Source: Paramacrobiotus metropolitanus (lineage: Eukaryota; Tardigrada; Eutardigrada; Parachela; Macrobiotidae). Taken from it: 64,000 nt of DNA. Of the stretch, positions 1 to 12,345 are shown one piece after another. Made by a program: the position numbers and the translations under genes. The notes below the pieces were generated by a model. The model saw only the letters and a program-made list of their open reading frames with translations, did no database searches and was not told the DNA's origin. Where the stretch lies: positions 62,001-126,000 of the forward strand of contig NW_026570412.1 of assembly GCF_019649055.1 (NCBI RefSeq), in the 5' to 3' direction. Within the stretch, counting starts at the first letter, position 1. Every line of letters starts with the position of its first letter.

Positions 1-220
1 CTATTACACGCTGCCAGCCCATGTTGGCTGACAGGTTCGCACAATGCGGTCTAGGTTATCAATTTATGGTAAGGAAAAACGCGTATATTAATTTAAGGGA
101 CACTTTCCTCGTATTCATGTTAGAATATTTTTCCTGTGATTCTTGAAGAGCAAGATTGACGTAGTACCTACCGTACAACTAACGAAAGCGATTCTCACGG
201 GTAAATGTTTATATGCGGAA

Positions 221-371
221 GTTCCGCATATAAACGGGCCTGGGAACTGGTCGGCCCGGGGACCGGGGTCATGTCGGGCCGCAGCCCAGATCGGCCCGCG
301 GCTCGGGCCGTGTAAACGACGGCCCGGCCTTCTGCTCGACCGGGCCGGGCCGACCCAACACTATGCGGAAC
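221..371. mobile_element. GC-rich 151-bp MITE-like element with 10-bp inverted ends
   Basis: The segment starts GTTCCGCATA and ends TATGCGGAAC, an exact 10-bp inverted repeat. Its interior is very rich in GGCCC/GGGCC runs, in sharp contrast with the AT-rich flanks. A further palindrome sits on the left edge, where TATGCGGAA at 212-220 faces TTCCGCATA at 222-230. No clear target duplication is visible, so the family is unknown. It could also be a simple GC-rich palindromic repeat. Confidence 0.5.
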
Positions 372-567
372 CAGAATTTCAAATTAATCGCGAAGTGAAG
401 ACAAAAGAATTCCTTCATTTCCAAAACTACTTTACAATTGAAAAATGAAAACACCATTGCAATTTTCGAAAGAACAACACTAACAACAGTTTAAATCGTT
501 TGCATCGGCTAATTTTCCGAATATGCCATTCAACTTGTTTGTTTTATCAGTATAAATGTTCCTTGTA

Positions 568-1054
568 TCATTCGCATTGCTTCCGTTTCCGATTTACATG
601 AGATCGAGCTAATTTTAAAGGGCTTTGATTATACGGATTAAGATTTTGAAGCCCCCGGTTTACCTCAACAAGGCCATTCCGCCGTACACTATCGTCATTA
701 AATACCGCAGAATATTGTTTTTCGTAATTAGAAAACGAGGCACTGAATGGAATTAGGTCATCACTGTTGATGAGGGTCGGCGGCTTTTTATAAAACACTT
801 TATGTAATGACGACCGGATCTTCAGCTTAAGCCTTTCGCCATAAACTGTCCAAGGTGTCCATCTGCTAAACTGGAACACACGCTTTCAAAAAGCACCTCG
901 TTCCAGTAAAAGCGTCATTCGTATATCCGGTCATTTCTTTCATGATACGGAAAGTGACCAAACGCCCAGGCGAAAGGAGCACAAGCTGATCTTCAGTTAA
1001 AACCGTTTTCAGTTTAACGCACTTTGACAAATTCTCTGACACTTTGAAGGCCAA
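568..1054 (-). pseudogene. Relic of unit-borne unknown gene (unit 0 copy)
   Basis: On the minus strand, reading from about 1,054 leftwards, two overlapping frames give peptide blocks that recur in unit 1 at about 10,860-10,500. The blocks contain the words TEDQLVLLS, LVTFRIMKEMTGY and LKLKIRSSLHKVF. Different frames carry the blocks in the two copies, as expected for decayed copies of one coding region. I do not recognise the family. In unit 1 the same reading leads on towards the conserved C-terminal tail described at 10,144, so this may be the upstream part of that gene. Confidence 0.35.
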
Positions 1055-2508
1055 AATGTTTTCTTGAAATCATAACAATAGTGGAGATATTCCTATGACG
1101 ACTGAACAATCTCCTTAAAACTTTCAGTTTCATAACCATCGGCAGCTGTTCTCTTACTGCATCCACTGCAAGTAGATCACTGCAGTATTTCGCTAAATTA
1201 TCCTCGTATTTGCCGCCAGCTACCGACTCAATCTCTTCTGGCTTCAGGAATTCCCTGGGTGCATCCTCGTCAAACCAAGTGAATACAGTTCCATTCGTAT
1301 TACGGTAATTCGAAACTCATTTACGTTCGCGAAAATAGCTTCCAATGTAATCCGCTTTCTAAGAATTTCAAAAGGAAAAGTTTCTTTCAAAAATTAGCCC
1401 ACTTTAGATTTTTTAGTCGCAGTTTGATACCTCAAGCACAACTCGTCGCGGATAGCACAATACGCTTGTGGTTGTCCCTTGTATAATTAACAAGAACTTA
1501 TACGAAATAATAATTATTATTGAATTTTTCTCCTTCTGACCAAAAATCACTTGTTTTGATTAAAATTAGATTGTTTGATGCCTTTGATTGACTGATCAAA
1601 TTTCAATTGTTTTGTTTTGTTTAGCTGATCAGGTTTTAGTTGCTTCGTTTTATCACAAGTTAAAAATCACAGATTTTCGATCAGCAGGGATGTCTGTGGC
1701 ACACCACCATGTAGACCTCTATGCTAGTGATAAGAACGTAAATCCCTAAAATTTTCGTTTTCCTGACAACGTTTCATTTACCCACTTCCGTTTACCAAAC
1801 TTAGAATTTTTTTCTGCGGTTTTTGAGCCATAACAGGAAGGAATTGTATGAATTTGAAAGCTTTTATCAATACCGAACCCGCAGTGGTTACCCACTGAGT
1901 TTCCCAGTGCGTCTATCGTAACGTAACGTCACGCAAGTCGATGGAATACCTTAAGGTTTAGTAATATTATGATAGCACTTACGTGCTGGACGATGCGCTT
2001 TCTTAAACACACGCTTAGGCGAGAATAGTTGAACGTTGTTTTGTTTGCGCGTTCCAAGCATTTACTGATCAACGGACACATTTTCAACTCCTTATATTGT
2101 TTGCTATTAATTTTATGAAATTAAAAAAATTTTCAATATCTTCCTTTCGATCTACGTATCTTCCTTTCGATCTACGTATTATCTGTTGCTACACAACCGC
2201 ACGCGTAATTTCTCTCAAGAGCAGCTGAAAACTTTTCTCGTCATTATTTATAAATCAAAATAATACTTATTGCTTAACCCATTCGCCATACCTGTCTGGC
2301 TCCTTACGAGGACGTTCAACTCGTCTGACAGGTACGTGTTACACTGCGGGTTTCGGGTTTCCATCTGTTTTCTTTAGCCTCTTCAGGCTGTTTCCGCTGC
2401 TTCGTCGTCGCTATACCACGCTCGTGGTATGATTTGATTTACATACATTGCGTCGCCATGTAAATTTACCACTTTTCACTATCCAGATCCGCTGTCCCAC
2501 AGCTTCGA

Positions 2509-3567
2509 TTAGTTTTCCCGGAACCCAATCATACTTTCTCGGCTACGAAAATCTTTCACAAGGACTAGCTGTCCTACCGTGAATTTTCGCTCTTTAGTAT
2601 TTTGATTAAAATTCCTTTCGTATCTCTGTCGAGCCTCCACTTTCTCAACGAACCTCTCTGTGGGATTGATTAACGAAAATTCGGTGCGTAATTTCCGCCC
2701 TAGGAATAACTCTCCTGGAGTCTTCCCGGTTATCGGGTGTACCGTTGCTCGATATCGCAACAAAAACTCTCTTAACGCCTCCTGCATGGTGATTTCACCA
2801 CCAGACATGATTTTTGTTAACGCAGACTTCATCGTGTCCACATATCGCTCGGCTTGGCCGTTCGACTGTGGATGTCCGGGCGGTGACCTTAGATGTTTAG
2901 CGCCCCACTTGCTACAGAACTGTGCGAAATCTTCGGACGTAAACTGCGTCCCATTATCTGAAACTATTTTAGAACATGCGCCGTAACTTGCGAATAAACT
3001 CGAGAACACTGCTACCGTGGCTTTAGAAGTTATCGATTTCATAATCAGAACTGCCACCCATTTTGGAAACGCGTCAACGATAATGAACAACATTTCGTTC
3101 TTAAACGAGCCTGCGAAATCTATATGGATCCGCTGCCATGATCCTGCTGGTACCGGCCACTGTGATTACGGAGCCTTCTGTGGCTCTTTCGCCGCTCGCG
3201 TACATATTTCGCAACCGGCTGCTACCTCGCTTATTTCGTTGTCAATGCCAGGCCACCAACAGTGACTCCGCGCTTCCGCTTTCATACGGACTATACCTGA
3301 ATGTGCTGCGTGCAGGTACTCAAGTATACGTTTCCGTGAAGATTTTGGTATAAACGTTCTGGCGCCCCATAACAGACATCCTGAATGGGTAGTCAAATCG
3401 TTCTTTCGCCGTCCATAACTGACCAGATTCTCTGGTACGGTCATGGGCCATTTACCATTCACGTACCGCATGACTTCCAATAAATCTGGGTCCTTACTGG
3501 ATTCAGTACGTATCACCTCGACCGATACCGGAAGTGCGTTGATCTGCTCGTCATTCACAACTTGCAT
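2509..3567 (-). pseudogene. Ty3/Gypsy integrase remnant, unit 1
   Basis: Two minus-strand frames together cover an integrase. The piece at 3,567-3,166 carries the N-terminal zinc-binding domain, with an H-x2-H followed by CEIC (C-x2-C) and the typical WWPGID. The piece at 3,093-2,509 carries the catalytic core with all three acidic residues: D in IIVDAFPKW, D in SDNGTQFTSE and E in NGQAERYVD. The two pieces are in different frames, and a second frame change just before 2,509 separates the C-terminal region. No reverse transcriptase or RNase H lies upstream (to the right), where the sequence passes straight into the 125-bp repeat region at about 3,590. This is a dead 3' fragment of a Gypsy pol gene. 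Confidence 0.85.
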
Positions 3568-3823
3568 GACCTGGCTGAAACCCAGCCGCGCGTAATATTG
3601 ATCTTTTTCTTGATATAATATTTACGTATACTATAACCTGTGCAAGGGCTGCATTACACTGAAACTGATATAAGCACTGCATTGATTTTATTTTTATCAA
3701 AATATTTATGAGTGGCTACCTGATTGTATTTAATAACATTCGTTATAATCGTAATTATGAACCTGATTGTATGTTGTAAATTCGTTATAATGGTGTTTTT
3801 TTGACACCGGTTAACTGCACAAA

Positions 3824-4323
3824 CCGAAGTAAGCTCTCCCCGTGTTCCACAAAAACAGCATCGAATGCGGTATTGTGTGGTATCGAATCATTTATACAAA
3901 GCATGTTGTTCGTCAGAGGTTCTTGCGGAACCGAAGTAACTGCCGAAACCGAAGTAAGCTCTCCTCGTGTTCCACAAAAACAGCATCGAATGCGGTATTG
4001 TGTGATATCGAATCATTTATACAAAGCATGTTGTTCGTCAGAGGTTCTTGCGGAACCGAAGTAACTGCCGAAACCGAAGTAGGCCCTCCCCGTGTTCCAC
4101 AAAATCAGCATCGAATGCGGTTTTGTGTGGTATCGAATGATTGATCCAAAACACGTAGTTCGTCAGAGGTTCTTGCGGAACCGAAGTAACTGCCGAACCC
4201 GAAGTAAGCTCTCACTGTGTTCCACAAAAACAGCATCGAATGCGGTATTGTGTGGTATCGAATGATTCATCCAAAGCATGTTGTTCGTCAGAGGCTCTTG
4301 CATCGTCGGGATTGGTGCCAGCG
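3824..4323. repeat. 125-bp minisatellite, four units
   Basis: CCGAAGTAAG recurs at 3,824, 3,949, 4,074 and 4,199, a spacing of exactly 125 bp. Each unit includes CACAAAAACAGCATCGAATG and GTTCGTCAGAGGTTCTTGCG, with few differences. Units 2 and 4 have only one copy (12,235 and 33,805), so the number is variable. Open frames run through it on both strands, but they change length with repeat number and I do not call them genes. Confidence 0.9.
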
Positions 4324-7300
4324 GGGTGCCACTGTCGAAGATGCGAGAGCTGGACTCGTTCGTTACGGTGGACATGCTTGGGGTGGATGTCTTCCTCTTT
4401 GTCGTACTGACACGGTCCAAAGTGTATCGTATTTTCTGGAAACCGAAAAATGGCTAAACCTTCAAACGCTTGCAGTTCAGCGTTGTAAGGGAATCGTCAT
4501 TGTTACCATCATGACGGAAACACATGTGCAGCTGAATTATTACGAACCTGTAATTATTATGAGAATCCGCGTTGTGAATATTGTAAAAAGCTGTCGCTAT
4601 TAATGGTGCACCAAAAAGGTGACGAGCTGCCGCTGATAAGCTTCCGGGACAAAGGATTGCCCTGCAACAGCAACTGCGACAAATGCAGCGACATTTGTGC
4701 CCACAGCGACGAACGACGTTACAGCATCCGTTGTAAAGGTCACTTGCTAAGGCAGCTGTGCTTCCTGTATATGCATCAGATACCGGAAGCACAGCGCTGC
4801 ATAAGTCGGAATAGACCTTGCGAGCAGCGTACTGTGCAATGCTTCAAGTTCATGTTAACCAACAGCAGCCGGTTGCTGAGAAAAGAAAATAAAAATAACG
4901 ATAACATTACTGAACAACCAGTTCGCAGAGTAACGATTTTTATTTCTGTCTGCCTAGAACAACGATTAATATTCATTATAATAATTAATTAATCATTACT
5001 GATAATGCTCAATAACTCAGGATAATTTGATAATATTGTTAATGGTTCTCAGGACAGCTATTGCCATTTCAGAAACTTTAGCTGTTAGCCGCATAAAAAA
5101 CCATCCAGTCAAGCAAAAGAGAAGAAAATATGGTGCATAAAGCTGATAAAACCGATGGAAACGCCGTAGAAAGTTGTTTAATATACTGTAATATCATAGC
5201 TCAAGCACTATAAGAAAAACGATTGTTAAATTATCTGTACTTTTGTTGATCACTTGGTTGTCGCTGTTGTCGTTGCTGCCGCGCCGCCCTCAGTGAACTT
5301 GAGATCACCTTCGCTCGAACTAACGTACGCTCTCGTTATGTTCAAATTCGAGTGTAGTGAGTCAGTGAGTATTAAGAGTATAGTGACTGTCACTCACTCA
5401 GGGTCGCCCCACTGCGTTTTTAACCTACCCAAGTCGAAGCCGTACCTTTTCGTTCAGTGAGCACTGAGTTATATGCTAATCGGATACGGCTCACTGTACG
5501 AAAAAGTGCGGTTTGGACTTGCCACCACAGCACTTCTACTAAACTTTGGCTCGTCAGAAGAAAGAATCAGAATTCGAGCGGTCAAAATCATAATCAGAGC
5601 TTGAGCGCAGGCAACTAAAGAAGCCGGAAAATGGTGATACCCGCTGTCCGCTTGTGGCGCGAAATGCTACTCCAGATAAAGCACGGGTTGAAGTCCCGGC
5701 TGCAGTCGAGACGGCCGGTACATGTTAGTGCAAGCCTTGGCTCGGTTGAAAACTGGTTCTGCATTAGCGGCACAAAGATGTTACGCCCGCGCAGTGAAGG
5801 TGTTCCGGCTGCAGGTGTAAAGTACGCTGATTTCACAAATTTGATATTGGCGTAAGTGTCGCTGCTGGGCTGCCTGCACTCCACGGGCCCTGCGTCAACC
5901 CGGATAACATTATAAGCAACGAAGTGGCTTGTACTGAATTTTATGCTTAATTAGAAATCGATTATCCTTTTGTCCACCACCGTCACCGGTTCGCCATAAA
6001 GGAAATCTATGGTGCGGTAGCTTCACACCATCCGCCGCGCCAGTGCTGAAATGGAGGCAACACATGACAATTGCGCCTTGCTTCCTACTGTAGCCATTAC
6101 TGGTCTTGGAAAGAAACCAGATCAATGATCATGGCGTACCCGTTAGAAGCAATATTATGATATTGTCGGCCATTTCGGCCAAGCGTTCTGTATGCGTGAT
6201 CTTTAGAATTCCCCTGCAGTGCAATAGGCAAAGCGTAACATGTATTGGGTATCAGAACTGGAAGTTTACGCCAACACACCAAGTCATACCGCAAAGCGCT
6301 TTCAATCCAACTCAGGTATCCGTTCTAGCCACCGTCGTCCATGCCCGCGCTCCTGCTCGCGCACCTCATATCACTCATATCACCAAATCTCAGGAATCAA
6401 CTAGGGTAATGTATTGATGTCCTTGATCAGTTTAGAATAAAAAAAACGGGATCCATAAGGGATTCCGCTGCCTTTACCGTAAGTTTACCGCTGCCTTTCC
6501 TTAATTTACCGTAAGTATATCTCCGGTTGGACACTATCGTAGCACTACGAATTTACTTTATTTACTTCCTAGCGAACCACATTATTGTACCATTAACGCA
6601 CATACTGTTTGGTAGCCTGCAGTTTCCGTATGTAGCAGCATTTCGAATGTCGTCACTTGACATTCGTTTGCTTGCTAAGTACGGATACTAAAGTGTGTAT
6701 TCTTCGTTCTAAACTTCATTTGATCAGGTTTATCGTAACCGGAAGATACAAAATCAGTTTATCGGTGCTTCAATAAAGAAATTGTTTTTCAGATCGACGC
6801 ACAGTATAACGGTTCGGCGTGCAGTACAATAAGTACATCATCACATAACGAAAATTTTGTTATGACTGTATTAATAATTAGCCTTAACTGACAGCAAGAG
6901 GTCTCGGTAGTGAAGCACTGGAATGTAACGCAGCCAAATCAACGTGAACCAACAATACAACTAATGTCTAGGGCATACTGTCTATGGCATTAATTGTATG
7001 TCTTCATACAATTAATGTCTATGGCAAACTGTTGTCCGCATAACACACGGTGTAAAATTTTACTGACATTTCGATCAACAGAAAGATATCGGTGTACCGC
7101 AATCTTTGTGTGAGTAAAATGAAATCGGCGCTCGATAAAGTGACCGCTCTTTAGCAAAACTGGTATGCGACAGCCTTATACAGATTATTATTACATTACA
7201 GAGTATCCTGAGTTCATTACTGCTGCTTAGGGTTTTTTTATTGACAGTTGTAGAGGTTACGGTTTGCTGAATAAGCGGTGAACACCATGGAACAATAGGA

Positions 7301-7967
7301 CAAATCTGAGTGCGCATCCCTTAAGTAATTTAACAAAGTCCTGTAACTTAACCTTCTAATAAGTGAAATATTGCTCTCCACTTAGGGACATTGGCGAAGC
7401 GTGAGGTTGAGCACCCCAATGGCCACACGCGCCCTCACACATTTCCGCGTTGACTCACTAACGACGTTACACGAAAAATCCTAGGCTACCTCGCAAACAC
7501 AGATAGATTTCGCAATGGAAAAATGCGGGAAATGCGGCCAGCCGGCCGGATGTGCGAGCCACGGCTTCTGGGAAAGTGAGCGATGACCTTTGACATGCTC
7601 CAGCGACCCGTTTGAATTCTCTATTTTCTGAATATCGCCATGCTTTTTGCTGGTCATGACAACCGCTACGACAGAAAAAGGAAAAATTTTATCGTGTGCA
7701 GCAGTATTTACGAATAATCCATTACAGCAAGCAAATGACACTGTTCTTATTTCGTCCCGTACAAGAACGAAACCTTTTTCTCTGTAAAAAGGTTTGGTTT
7801 GATTGACTTCGACGTAGATTTCACAAGTAATTAGCAGTCTTTTCAGTAGAATAGTAGAATGAGTCATTGAGTGTTCGCCCTGTGCGTTCCTGAGCGACAT
7901 CAGTGATCCTGTGCTAACTGCTGTGGCTATCATTTGCGTCAAGACTGATTCCTGAATAGCGTCTTAA
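4324..7967. repeat. Conserved unit DNA, no gene called (unit 1)
   Basis: This is a stretch of about 3.6 kb with clear counterparts in units 2-4. A plus-strand frame of about 100 codons after the minisatellite (to 4,603) is open in all four units, but most differences between copies change the residue, so coding is doubtful. The stem-loop at 6,644-6,666 is described separately. Deletions relative to unit 2 remove the F-box-like relic near 5,230. Nothing else is recognisable. Confidence 0.6.
6644..6666. other. Stem-loop conserved in five units
   Basis: CGAATGTC pairs with GACATTCG across a loop of seven bases. The same structure occurs at 15,737-15,758 (loop one base shorter), 26,282-26,304, 34,471-34,493 and, with changed bases, at 44,765-44,787. 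In the last copy the stem is kept by different pairing: a G-U-type outer pair and an extra inner A-T pair. It lies in a better conserved block starting at GTAGCAGCATTT. The function is unknown; it could be a structural part of an RNA or simply a shared palindrome. Confidence 0.5.
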
Positions 7968-8700
7968 CACTCGCAATACTCCACGTTCGATTGACGTTGC
8001 CTACTCGTATGTGTCGTAAAGGCAGTTAGGCTGATTTCGCGCCATTCGGGTTCCAGTCGGGCAATTTTTTTAAACTCAAAATGATTCTTCAATACGTTTT
8101 CTTAGTTTTTTACAGAAGGCAGTGTGAAGGCCGATAGCTCCGCCTTCATGACTGGCCATTCCCTGTTGTGTTTCGCTGTTTCTGGGGATTTCCATCCCAC
8201 ACATTTCTGTGGTGTTTTGACGGACCTACAGCACAGCTGCGCTGGCTGTAGATCCGATCTCATTAGTCTGGTGTTTGCTGCGCCACGGTGCGCACCTTAG
8301 ATTTCGGCATTAAAGCCACAATCCGGGTTCGCCGCTGTTTCGCCGTCGAAGGTACGTGGGCGCCCATAAGGCTACACGTTACAGCAGACAGAAAAAAAAC
8401 ACTTTATGTGAGAAAAACCAAAAAGGAAAAAAATGGAAATTTTCGAAAATTTGCAAGATGAAAACTGCATTCCGCTGCCACACCGGGCGGTTGTGATTGC
8501 TTCAAGCGCCGGAAGTCCTTGAATTTTCGTCATTTATAATTTTCAGCCTTGAAATTTTTTTGAAACATAAATGCAGCTAGATAGAAAATTGATTTTTACA
8601 GGAATACAGGTCAACCTTGACGAGAACGCTCACGAGCGTTACGAGTTACATTTGTTAAACGGCATTACCTGCCGAATCGGCAGTCAAAGTAGTGCGAGTG
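7968..8700. mobile_element. Non-autonomous piggyBac-type element in unit 1
   Basis: The 733-bp insert is flanked by TTAA on both sides (7,964-7,967 and 8,701-8,704). Its ends are CACTCGCAATACT and, in reverse complement, CACTCGCACTACT, so 12 of 13 bases agree. Unit 2 shows the empty site at about 16,826, where a single TTAA is followed by TTTGGTGAT; unit 4 has the site uninterrupted at about 36,600. TTAA duplication is the hallmark of piggyBac. No transposase frame is present. Part of the interior (a GGGATTTCCATCCC palindrome and the following ~200 bp, from about 8,185) has a relative at about 45,257-45,440 in the diverged unit. Confidence 0.85.
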
Positions 8701-10143
8701 TTAATTTGGTGATCAGCGAGTAGATCAGGCATGGGGACGACTTTCTGCAGAACTATAGCACACGTGGACTTAAAAACGAAAAAGCAACGCCGCGCACTGC
8801 GCAGTGATGGAAAACGTTTACGCTTTAAGGTAACAACTTACGGTCAACCACATTTTGCACATTCTGAACGATCCGACCCACATTCTGAAAGAAATGCAAG
8901 TTGCTTGGCAACACGCTGGCTGCAACCATTTGTAATGCGTCCAGATTTCCTCGTATCTGCAGACTGTATAGTGTGTACTTGAGCCTGGTTTACCTTTGTA
9001 AATCACAGTTGCACACATTTGTGATTTGTGGATCTACTCGTTTATAATCCAGTGACAAATTATTCCGAAGAGGGTGTGGAATTTTTCTCAGCATGATTCA
9101 GAACGTTTAACGATTAAGTCGCGACGTGAGCCGCGTTTTGCGGTAGAAGAAATTTGCTTGTTATATGCATTGTGAACTTCTAATCTGTGAATTTCTAATC
9201 GGCTTTATATCTATAGGAATGGATTGGGAATGGAAGTAACCGCGGACATGAGGTCGTCACGCCAATAAAGTTCTACGAAGCCGCAGGTAAGAAAACGACT
9301 GTTACGTCAGGTTCACGGTATTATACCGATTTTCACGGTTATACTGTATCATAAATTCGACTCACGGTCAGTTAAACTAATATCTCCGCAAACACCTCGT
9401 TGCATCTTGGCAGTGATAATGCGGAGCCGGGTGAGTTAACATTGACAGGTTTACTACGTATGTCCTGGGAAAAAATGGAGATTTCAGTCTATCCGTGTGA
9501 AGTCCTTGCTAAAATTTAATAGTTTTCTTTCAGACTAACAATAACCCAACTAAATGACAATAACATCCACAAGACGATTAATAACTGTTACTAAGAACCG
9601 TTACTATGCGCGCGTAAACATATCTCGAGAATCGTAATTATAAATGTAAATATTGATTATAGTTATGAGTCATACATACATCCCAGTGTTCGGCCTTAAT
9701 GCGAACTGCGAAAGCAGATTTTTGCAGACTTGCGTATACGCCAAATGCTTCAAAAGTTAAATTTTGTTAGTTTCAAAAAAACACTGTCTCTGTGTCGCAG
9801 AATAGAGAAAAGCGCTAACAGTTTAAAAAATTCTTTGCTCGGGCAAGATAGTCGTCAGGGGTACACTTATGGTGTCATTCGGAAGAAAAACGTATTTTGC
9901 ACCTGGTTAATTCAGAACAAAATGAAATTTAGGATAACTGGGGTGTCACGTATTGACCTTTACTGTAGAACCGCTCAACTCACACTATCTCGTACAGCGA
10001 ACCACTCTCGGAGACAACTGCATGGTTGTGCGTCACAACATTACACCTTCCCCAGTGTTTAAAACACACTAAGAAATCTGTATGATATTAGAAAAATGAT
10101 AATATCAAGTAAATCCAGAAAATAAAACAAATTATTCACGAAT

Positions 10144-10900
10144 TAAATTAAAATTATCCAGGTTATCTTCGATTGCTGTTTTCCTTTTCCGTATCTTATC
10201 TCGCTTTTTCTGACTACGAGTCTTAAACAGTCCGGAACTCGAGGACGTTTCAATTCCCGTCTCGGTCACACTTTCGATTGACGCAAAATCATCGCTGACT
10301 ATTCATTATTTACCACGCCATCATTTCCCCGTCGCTAAATACCACAACGTTCTGAGCCTCACCGTCTTCTGCTATTTTGCCTACCGGAACTTCTAACTAG
10401 CTTCCACTAAGATCTAGGTTACATCGACGATATTCCACCGGTCTCCACTACCGTGGGGTTGTCTCCGCACAACGACTCGCCATTTGTTCGACCTTCTTGC
10501 ATCCAGTTCGCTTCGGAAACCATCGAGAACAAACATGATACCATCATGCTTTGTGTTAAACACTTTATGCAATGACGACCGGATCTTCAGCTTAAGCGTT
10601 TTCGCCATAAATTGTCCAAGACCATCTGCTAAACTGGAACACACGCTTTCAAAAAGCACCTCGATTCCAGTAAAAGCATGATTCACGTATGATCATATCC
10701 GGTCATTTCTTTCACGATACGGAAAGTGACCAAGGGTCCACGTGAAAGGAGAACAAGCTGATCTTCAGTTAAAACTGTTTTCAGTTTAACGCACTTTGAC
10801 AAATTCTCACACTTTGAAGACCAGAATGCTTTCTTGAAATCATAACAGTAGTGCAGATGTTCCTTTGATGACTAGTCATCTGTACACAATCTCCTTACAA
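10144..10900 (-). pseudogene. Unit-borne gene relic with basic C-terminal tail (unit 1)
   Basis: Read on the minus strand from about 10,900 leftwards, frames give TEDQLVLLS, a block with FESVCSSLADGLGQF and LKIRSSLHKVF (10,686-10,414), then after frame changes the C-terminus SSSSGLFKTRSQ, a Lys/Arg-rich run and TAIED...LDN before a stop near 10,144. The same C-terminus, with mostly conservative changes, is present in unit 4 (37,867-37,965) and, with stop codons, in unit 3 (30,135-30,240). The basic run looks like a nuclear localisation signal. The gene is broken in this copy by several frame changes. Confidence 0.5.
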
Positions 10901-11170
10901 ACTTTCGATTTCATAACCATCGGCAACTGTTCTACAGTATTACTGCATTCACTGCAAGTACATCACTTCAGTATTTCATTAAATTATCCTCGTATTTGCC
11001 GCCACCGACTTAATCTCTTCAGGAATTCCCTGAGTGCATCCTCGTCCACCCAAGTGAATATAGTTCCATTCGTATTAATTCGAAACTCATTTACTTAACT
11101 TCGCGAAATTAGCCTCCAATGTAATCCGCTCTCTAAGAATTTTAGACGAAGAATTCCCTTTATCGTCACC

Positions 11171-12039
11171 TTTTGACGCCTAAAGTTTGCTTCTGCGCAT
11201 GATTTCATGCAAAGGTATTACTACCCAACGGTCCTGTAACAACAAACCCCTTCATACATTTCTAGACTTTTCCAACCTTGAATATTAAAGGTCACTTCTA
11301 TTCTCAAGGAAAATTCCTGGCGCGTAATCAGTCTGCTATGCACTCGGAAATTCGTAGCCGTAATTTATTATCTCTACTTACATTGTCAGTCCAACGCATA
11401 CTACCATTAAAAACATGCTTACAATTTCAAAAATGTTTTAAGGCAAGTATGCTCTGGATACATATGTTTTTGTATATCATTTGCAAACAAACGAAAAGTT
11501 TTTTTCAAAAATGCAATTCTGTATCCGTCCAGTCACAATAGTGAACCCACACATGCGGTTTCCGGTTAAAGCCGATATTAATCATTTTTGCTATACGAGA
11601 ATCTGTTCCTGGAAGGTAACTAACCAGTAAAACTTTGCTTTTAGCAATTGATTAGAAGAGTAGTCCTGCCAAAATCGAGCAGTCCGGTGTCCAAGACCTA
11701 TCATCATATTACAAATGTGCCGACAGCGAAAATCGATAGGTTAAACTTGTGATTACTTAATTTTATGGTTGGTGCTGTACGAAAATAAGTTCAATTTATT
11801 CTGCTTAATTTGTTTATTTAATAATTTATGTTGCGTATTCTATGCAAGCAAAATTTTTCTAAATTGCAATGTCACCTTGAAACTGGGTTGGATCGTTTGC
11901 GGCATCGGGCCGGCACGATTCTGATCGGACGTATTCAAAAGCAAGAGTCATGGCAGTTGTGGACCACGGTCGATTTAACTGTGGTATCAGATTTTTTCAA
12001 AAGTTTTGGGTAAGTGAGATCACCAGACGGTGAGGAGGG
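11171..12039. other. Spacer between units 1 and 2
   Basis: There is no match to the unit sequence here. The left part (11,171-11,820) is AT-rich, with only short frames and nothing recognisable. The right part holds the possible exon described at 11,828. Confidence 0.5.
11828..12010 (+). other. Possible orphan coding exon with strong splice donor
   Basis: A plus-strand frame of about 60 codons begins with an ATG at 11,828. It has protein-like composition in its second half (LRHRAGTILIGRIQKQ) and ends exactly at a consensus donor, TTGG followed by GTAAGTGAG, at about 12,010. No acceptor or second exon can be joined, because unit 2 begins 30 bases further on. This is either a gene cut off by the array boundary or chance. 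I do not recognise the protein. Confidence 0.3.
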
Positions 12040-12234
12040 CGCGCGTAATATTGCTCTTCTTCTCAATATAATATCTACGTATACTATAACATGGGCTGCA
12101 TTACACTGAAACTGTTATACCGGTAAGCATTGCACTGATTTCATTTTTGTCTACATATTTATGACTGGCTACCTGATTGTACATAATAACATTCGTTATA
12201 ATGGTGTTTTTTTGGCCCCGGTTAACTGCACAAA

Positions 12235-12345
12235 CCGAAGTAAGCTCTCCCCGTGTTCCACAAAAACAGCATCGAATGCGGTATTGTGTGGTATCGAATG
12301 ATTCATCCAAAGCATGTTGTTCTGTCAGAGGTTCTCGCGTCGTCG
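12235..12345. repeat. Single 125-bp-type minisatellite unit (unit 2)
   Basis: One copy of the repeat that is present four times in unit 1. It starts CCGAAGTAAGCTC and ends around GTTCTCGCG. It shows the probable ancestral, unamplified state. Confidence 0.8.

Larger units (their letters stand above)
1..1690. repeat. Tail of tandem unit 0 plus flank
   Basis: Roughly 790-1,380 is closely similar to 10,557-11,170 in unit 1 (shared stretches such as CACTTTATG, GACGACCGGATCTTCAGC and GGAACACACGCTTTCAAAAA), so the window opens inside the end of a preceding copy of the large tandem unit. Outside that match and the small GC-rich element at 221-371, I see no gene. Bases 1,400-1,690 are AT-rich with nothing recognisable. 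Confidence 0.7.
1691..11170. repeat. Large tandem unit 1
   Basis: This is one copy of the 8-12 kb tandem unit. Landmarks shared with other units include the integrase/minisatellite junction at ~3,590 (also 12,040, 24,228, 33,566), the stem-loop at 6,644 (15,737, 26,282, 34,471, 44,765) and GGATTGGGAATGGAAGTA at 9,221 (17,388, 28,387, 37,146). Compared with unit 2, the F-box-like relic is missing between about 5,225 and 5,245. Between 4,640 and 7,960 and between 8,705 and 10,140 I see conserved DNA with short open frames, but no frame that stays open with protein-like substitutions in all copies, so I annotate no gene there. Confidence 0.8.

Noticed and set aside
3824-4323. CRISPR-like array
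   Set aside because: The repeats are head-to-tail 125-bp units with no short repeat/unique spacer pattern, in a eukaryotic context.
4217-4603. Plus-strand frame after the minisatellite, open in all four units (also 12,314, 25,102, 33,705)
   Set aside because: Most differences between copies change the residue, the minus strand is equally open there, and the start lies inside a repeat of variable number. I treat it as chance openness of a short block.
8731-8982. Plus-strand frame shared by units 1 and 4 (36,630)
   Set aside because: Units 2 and 3 do not keep the frame, and the opposite strand is open there instead; no protein-like conservation.
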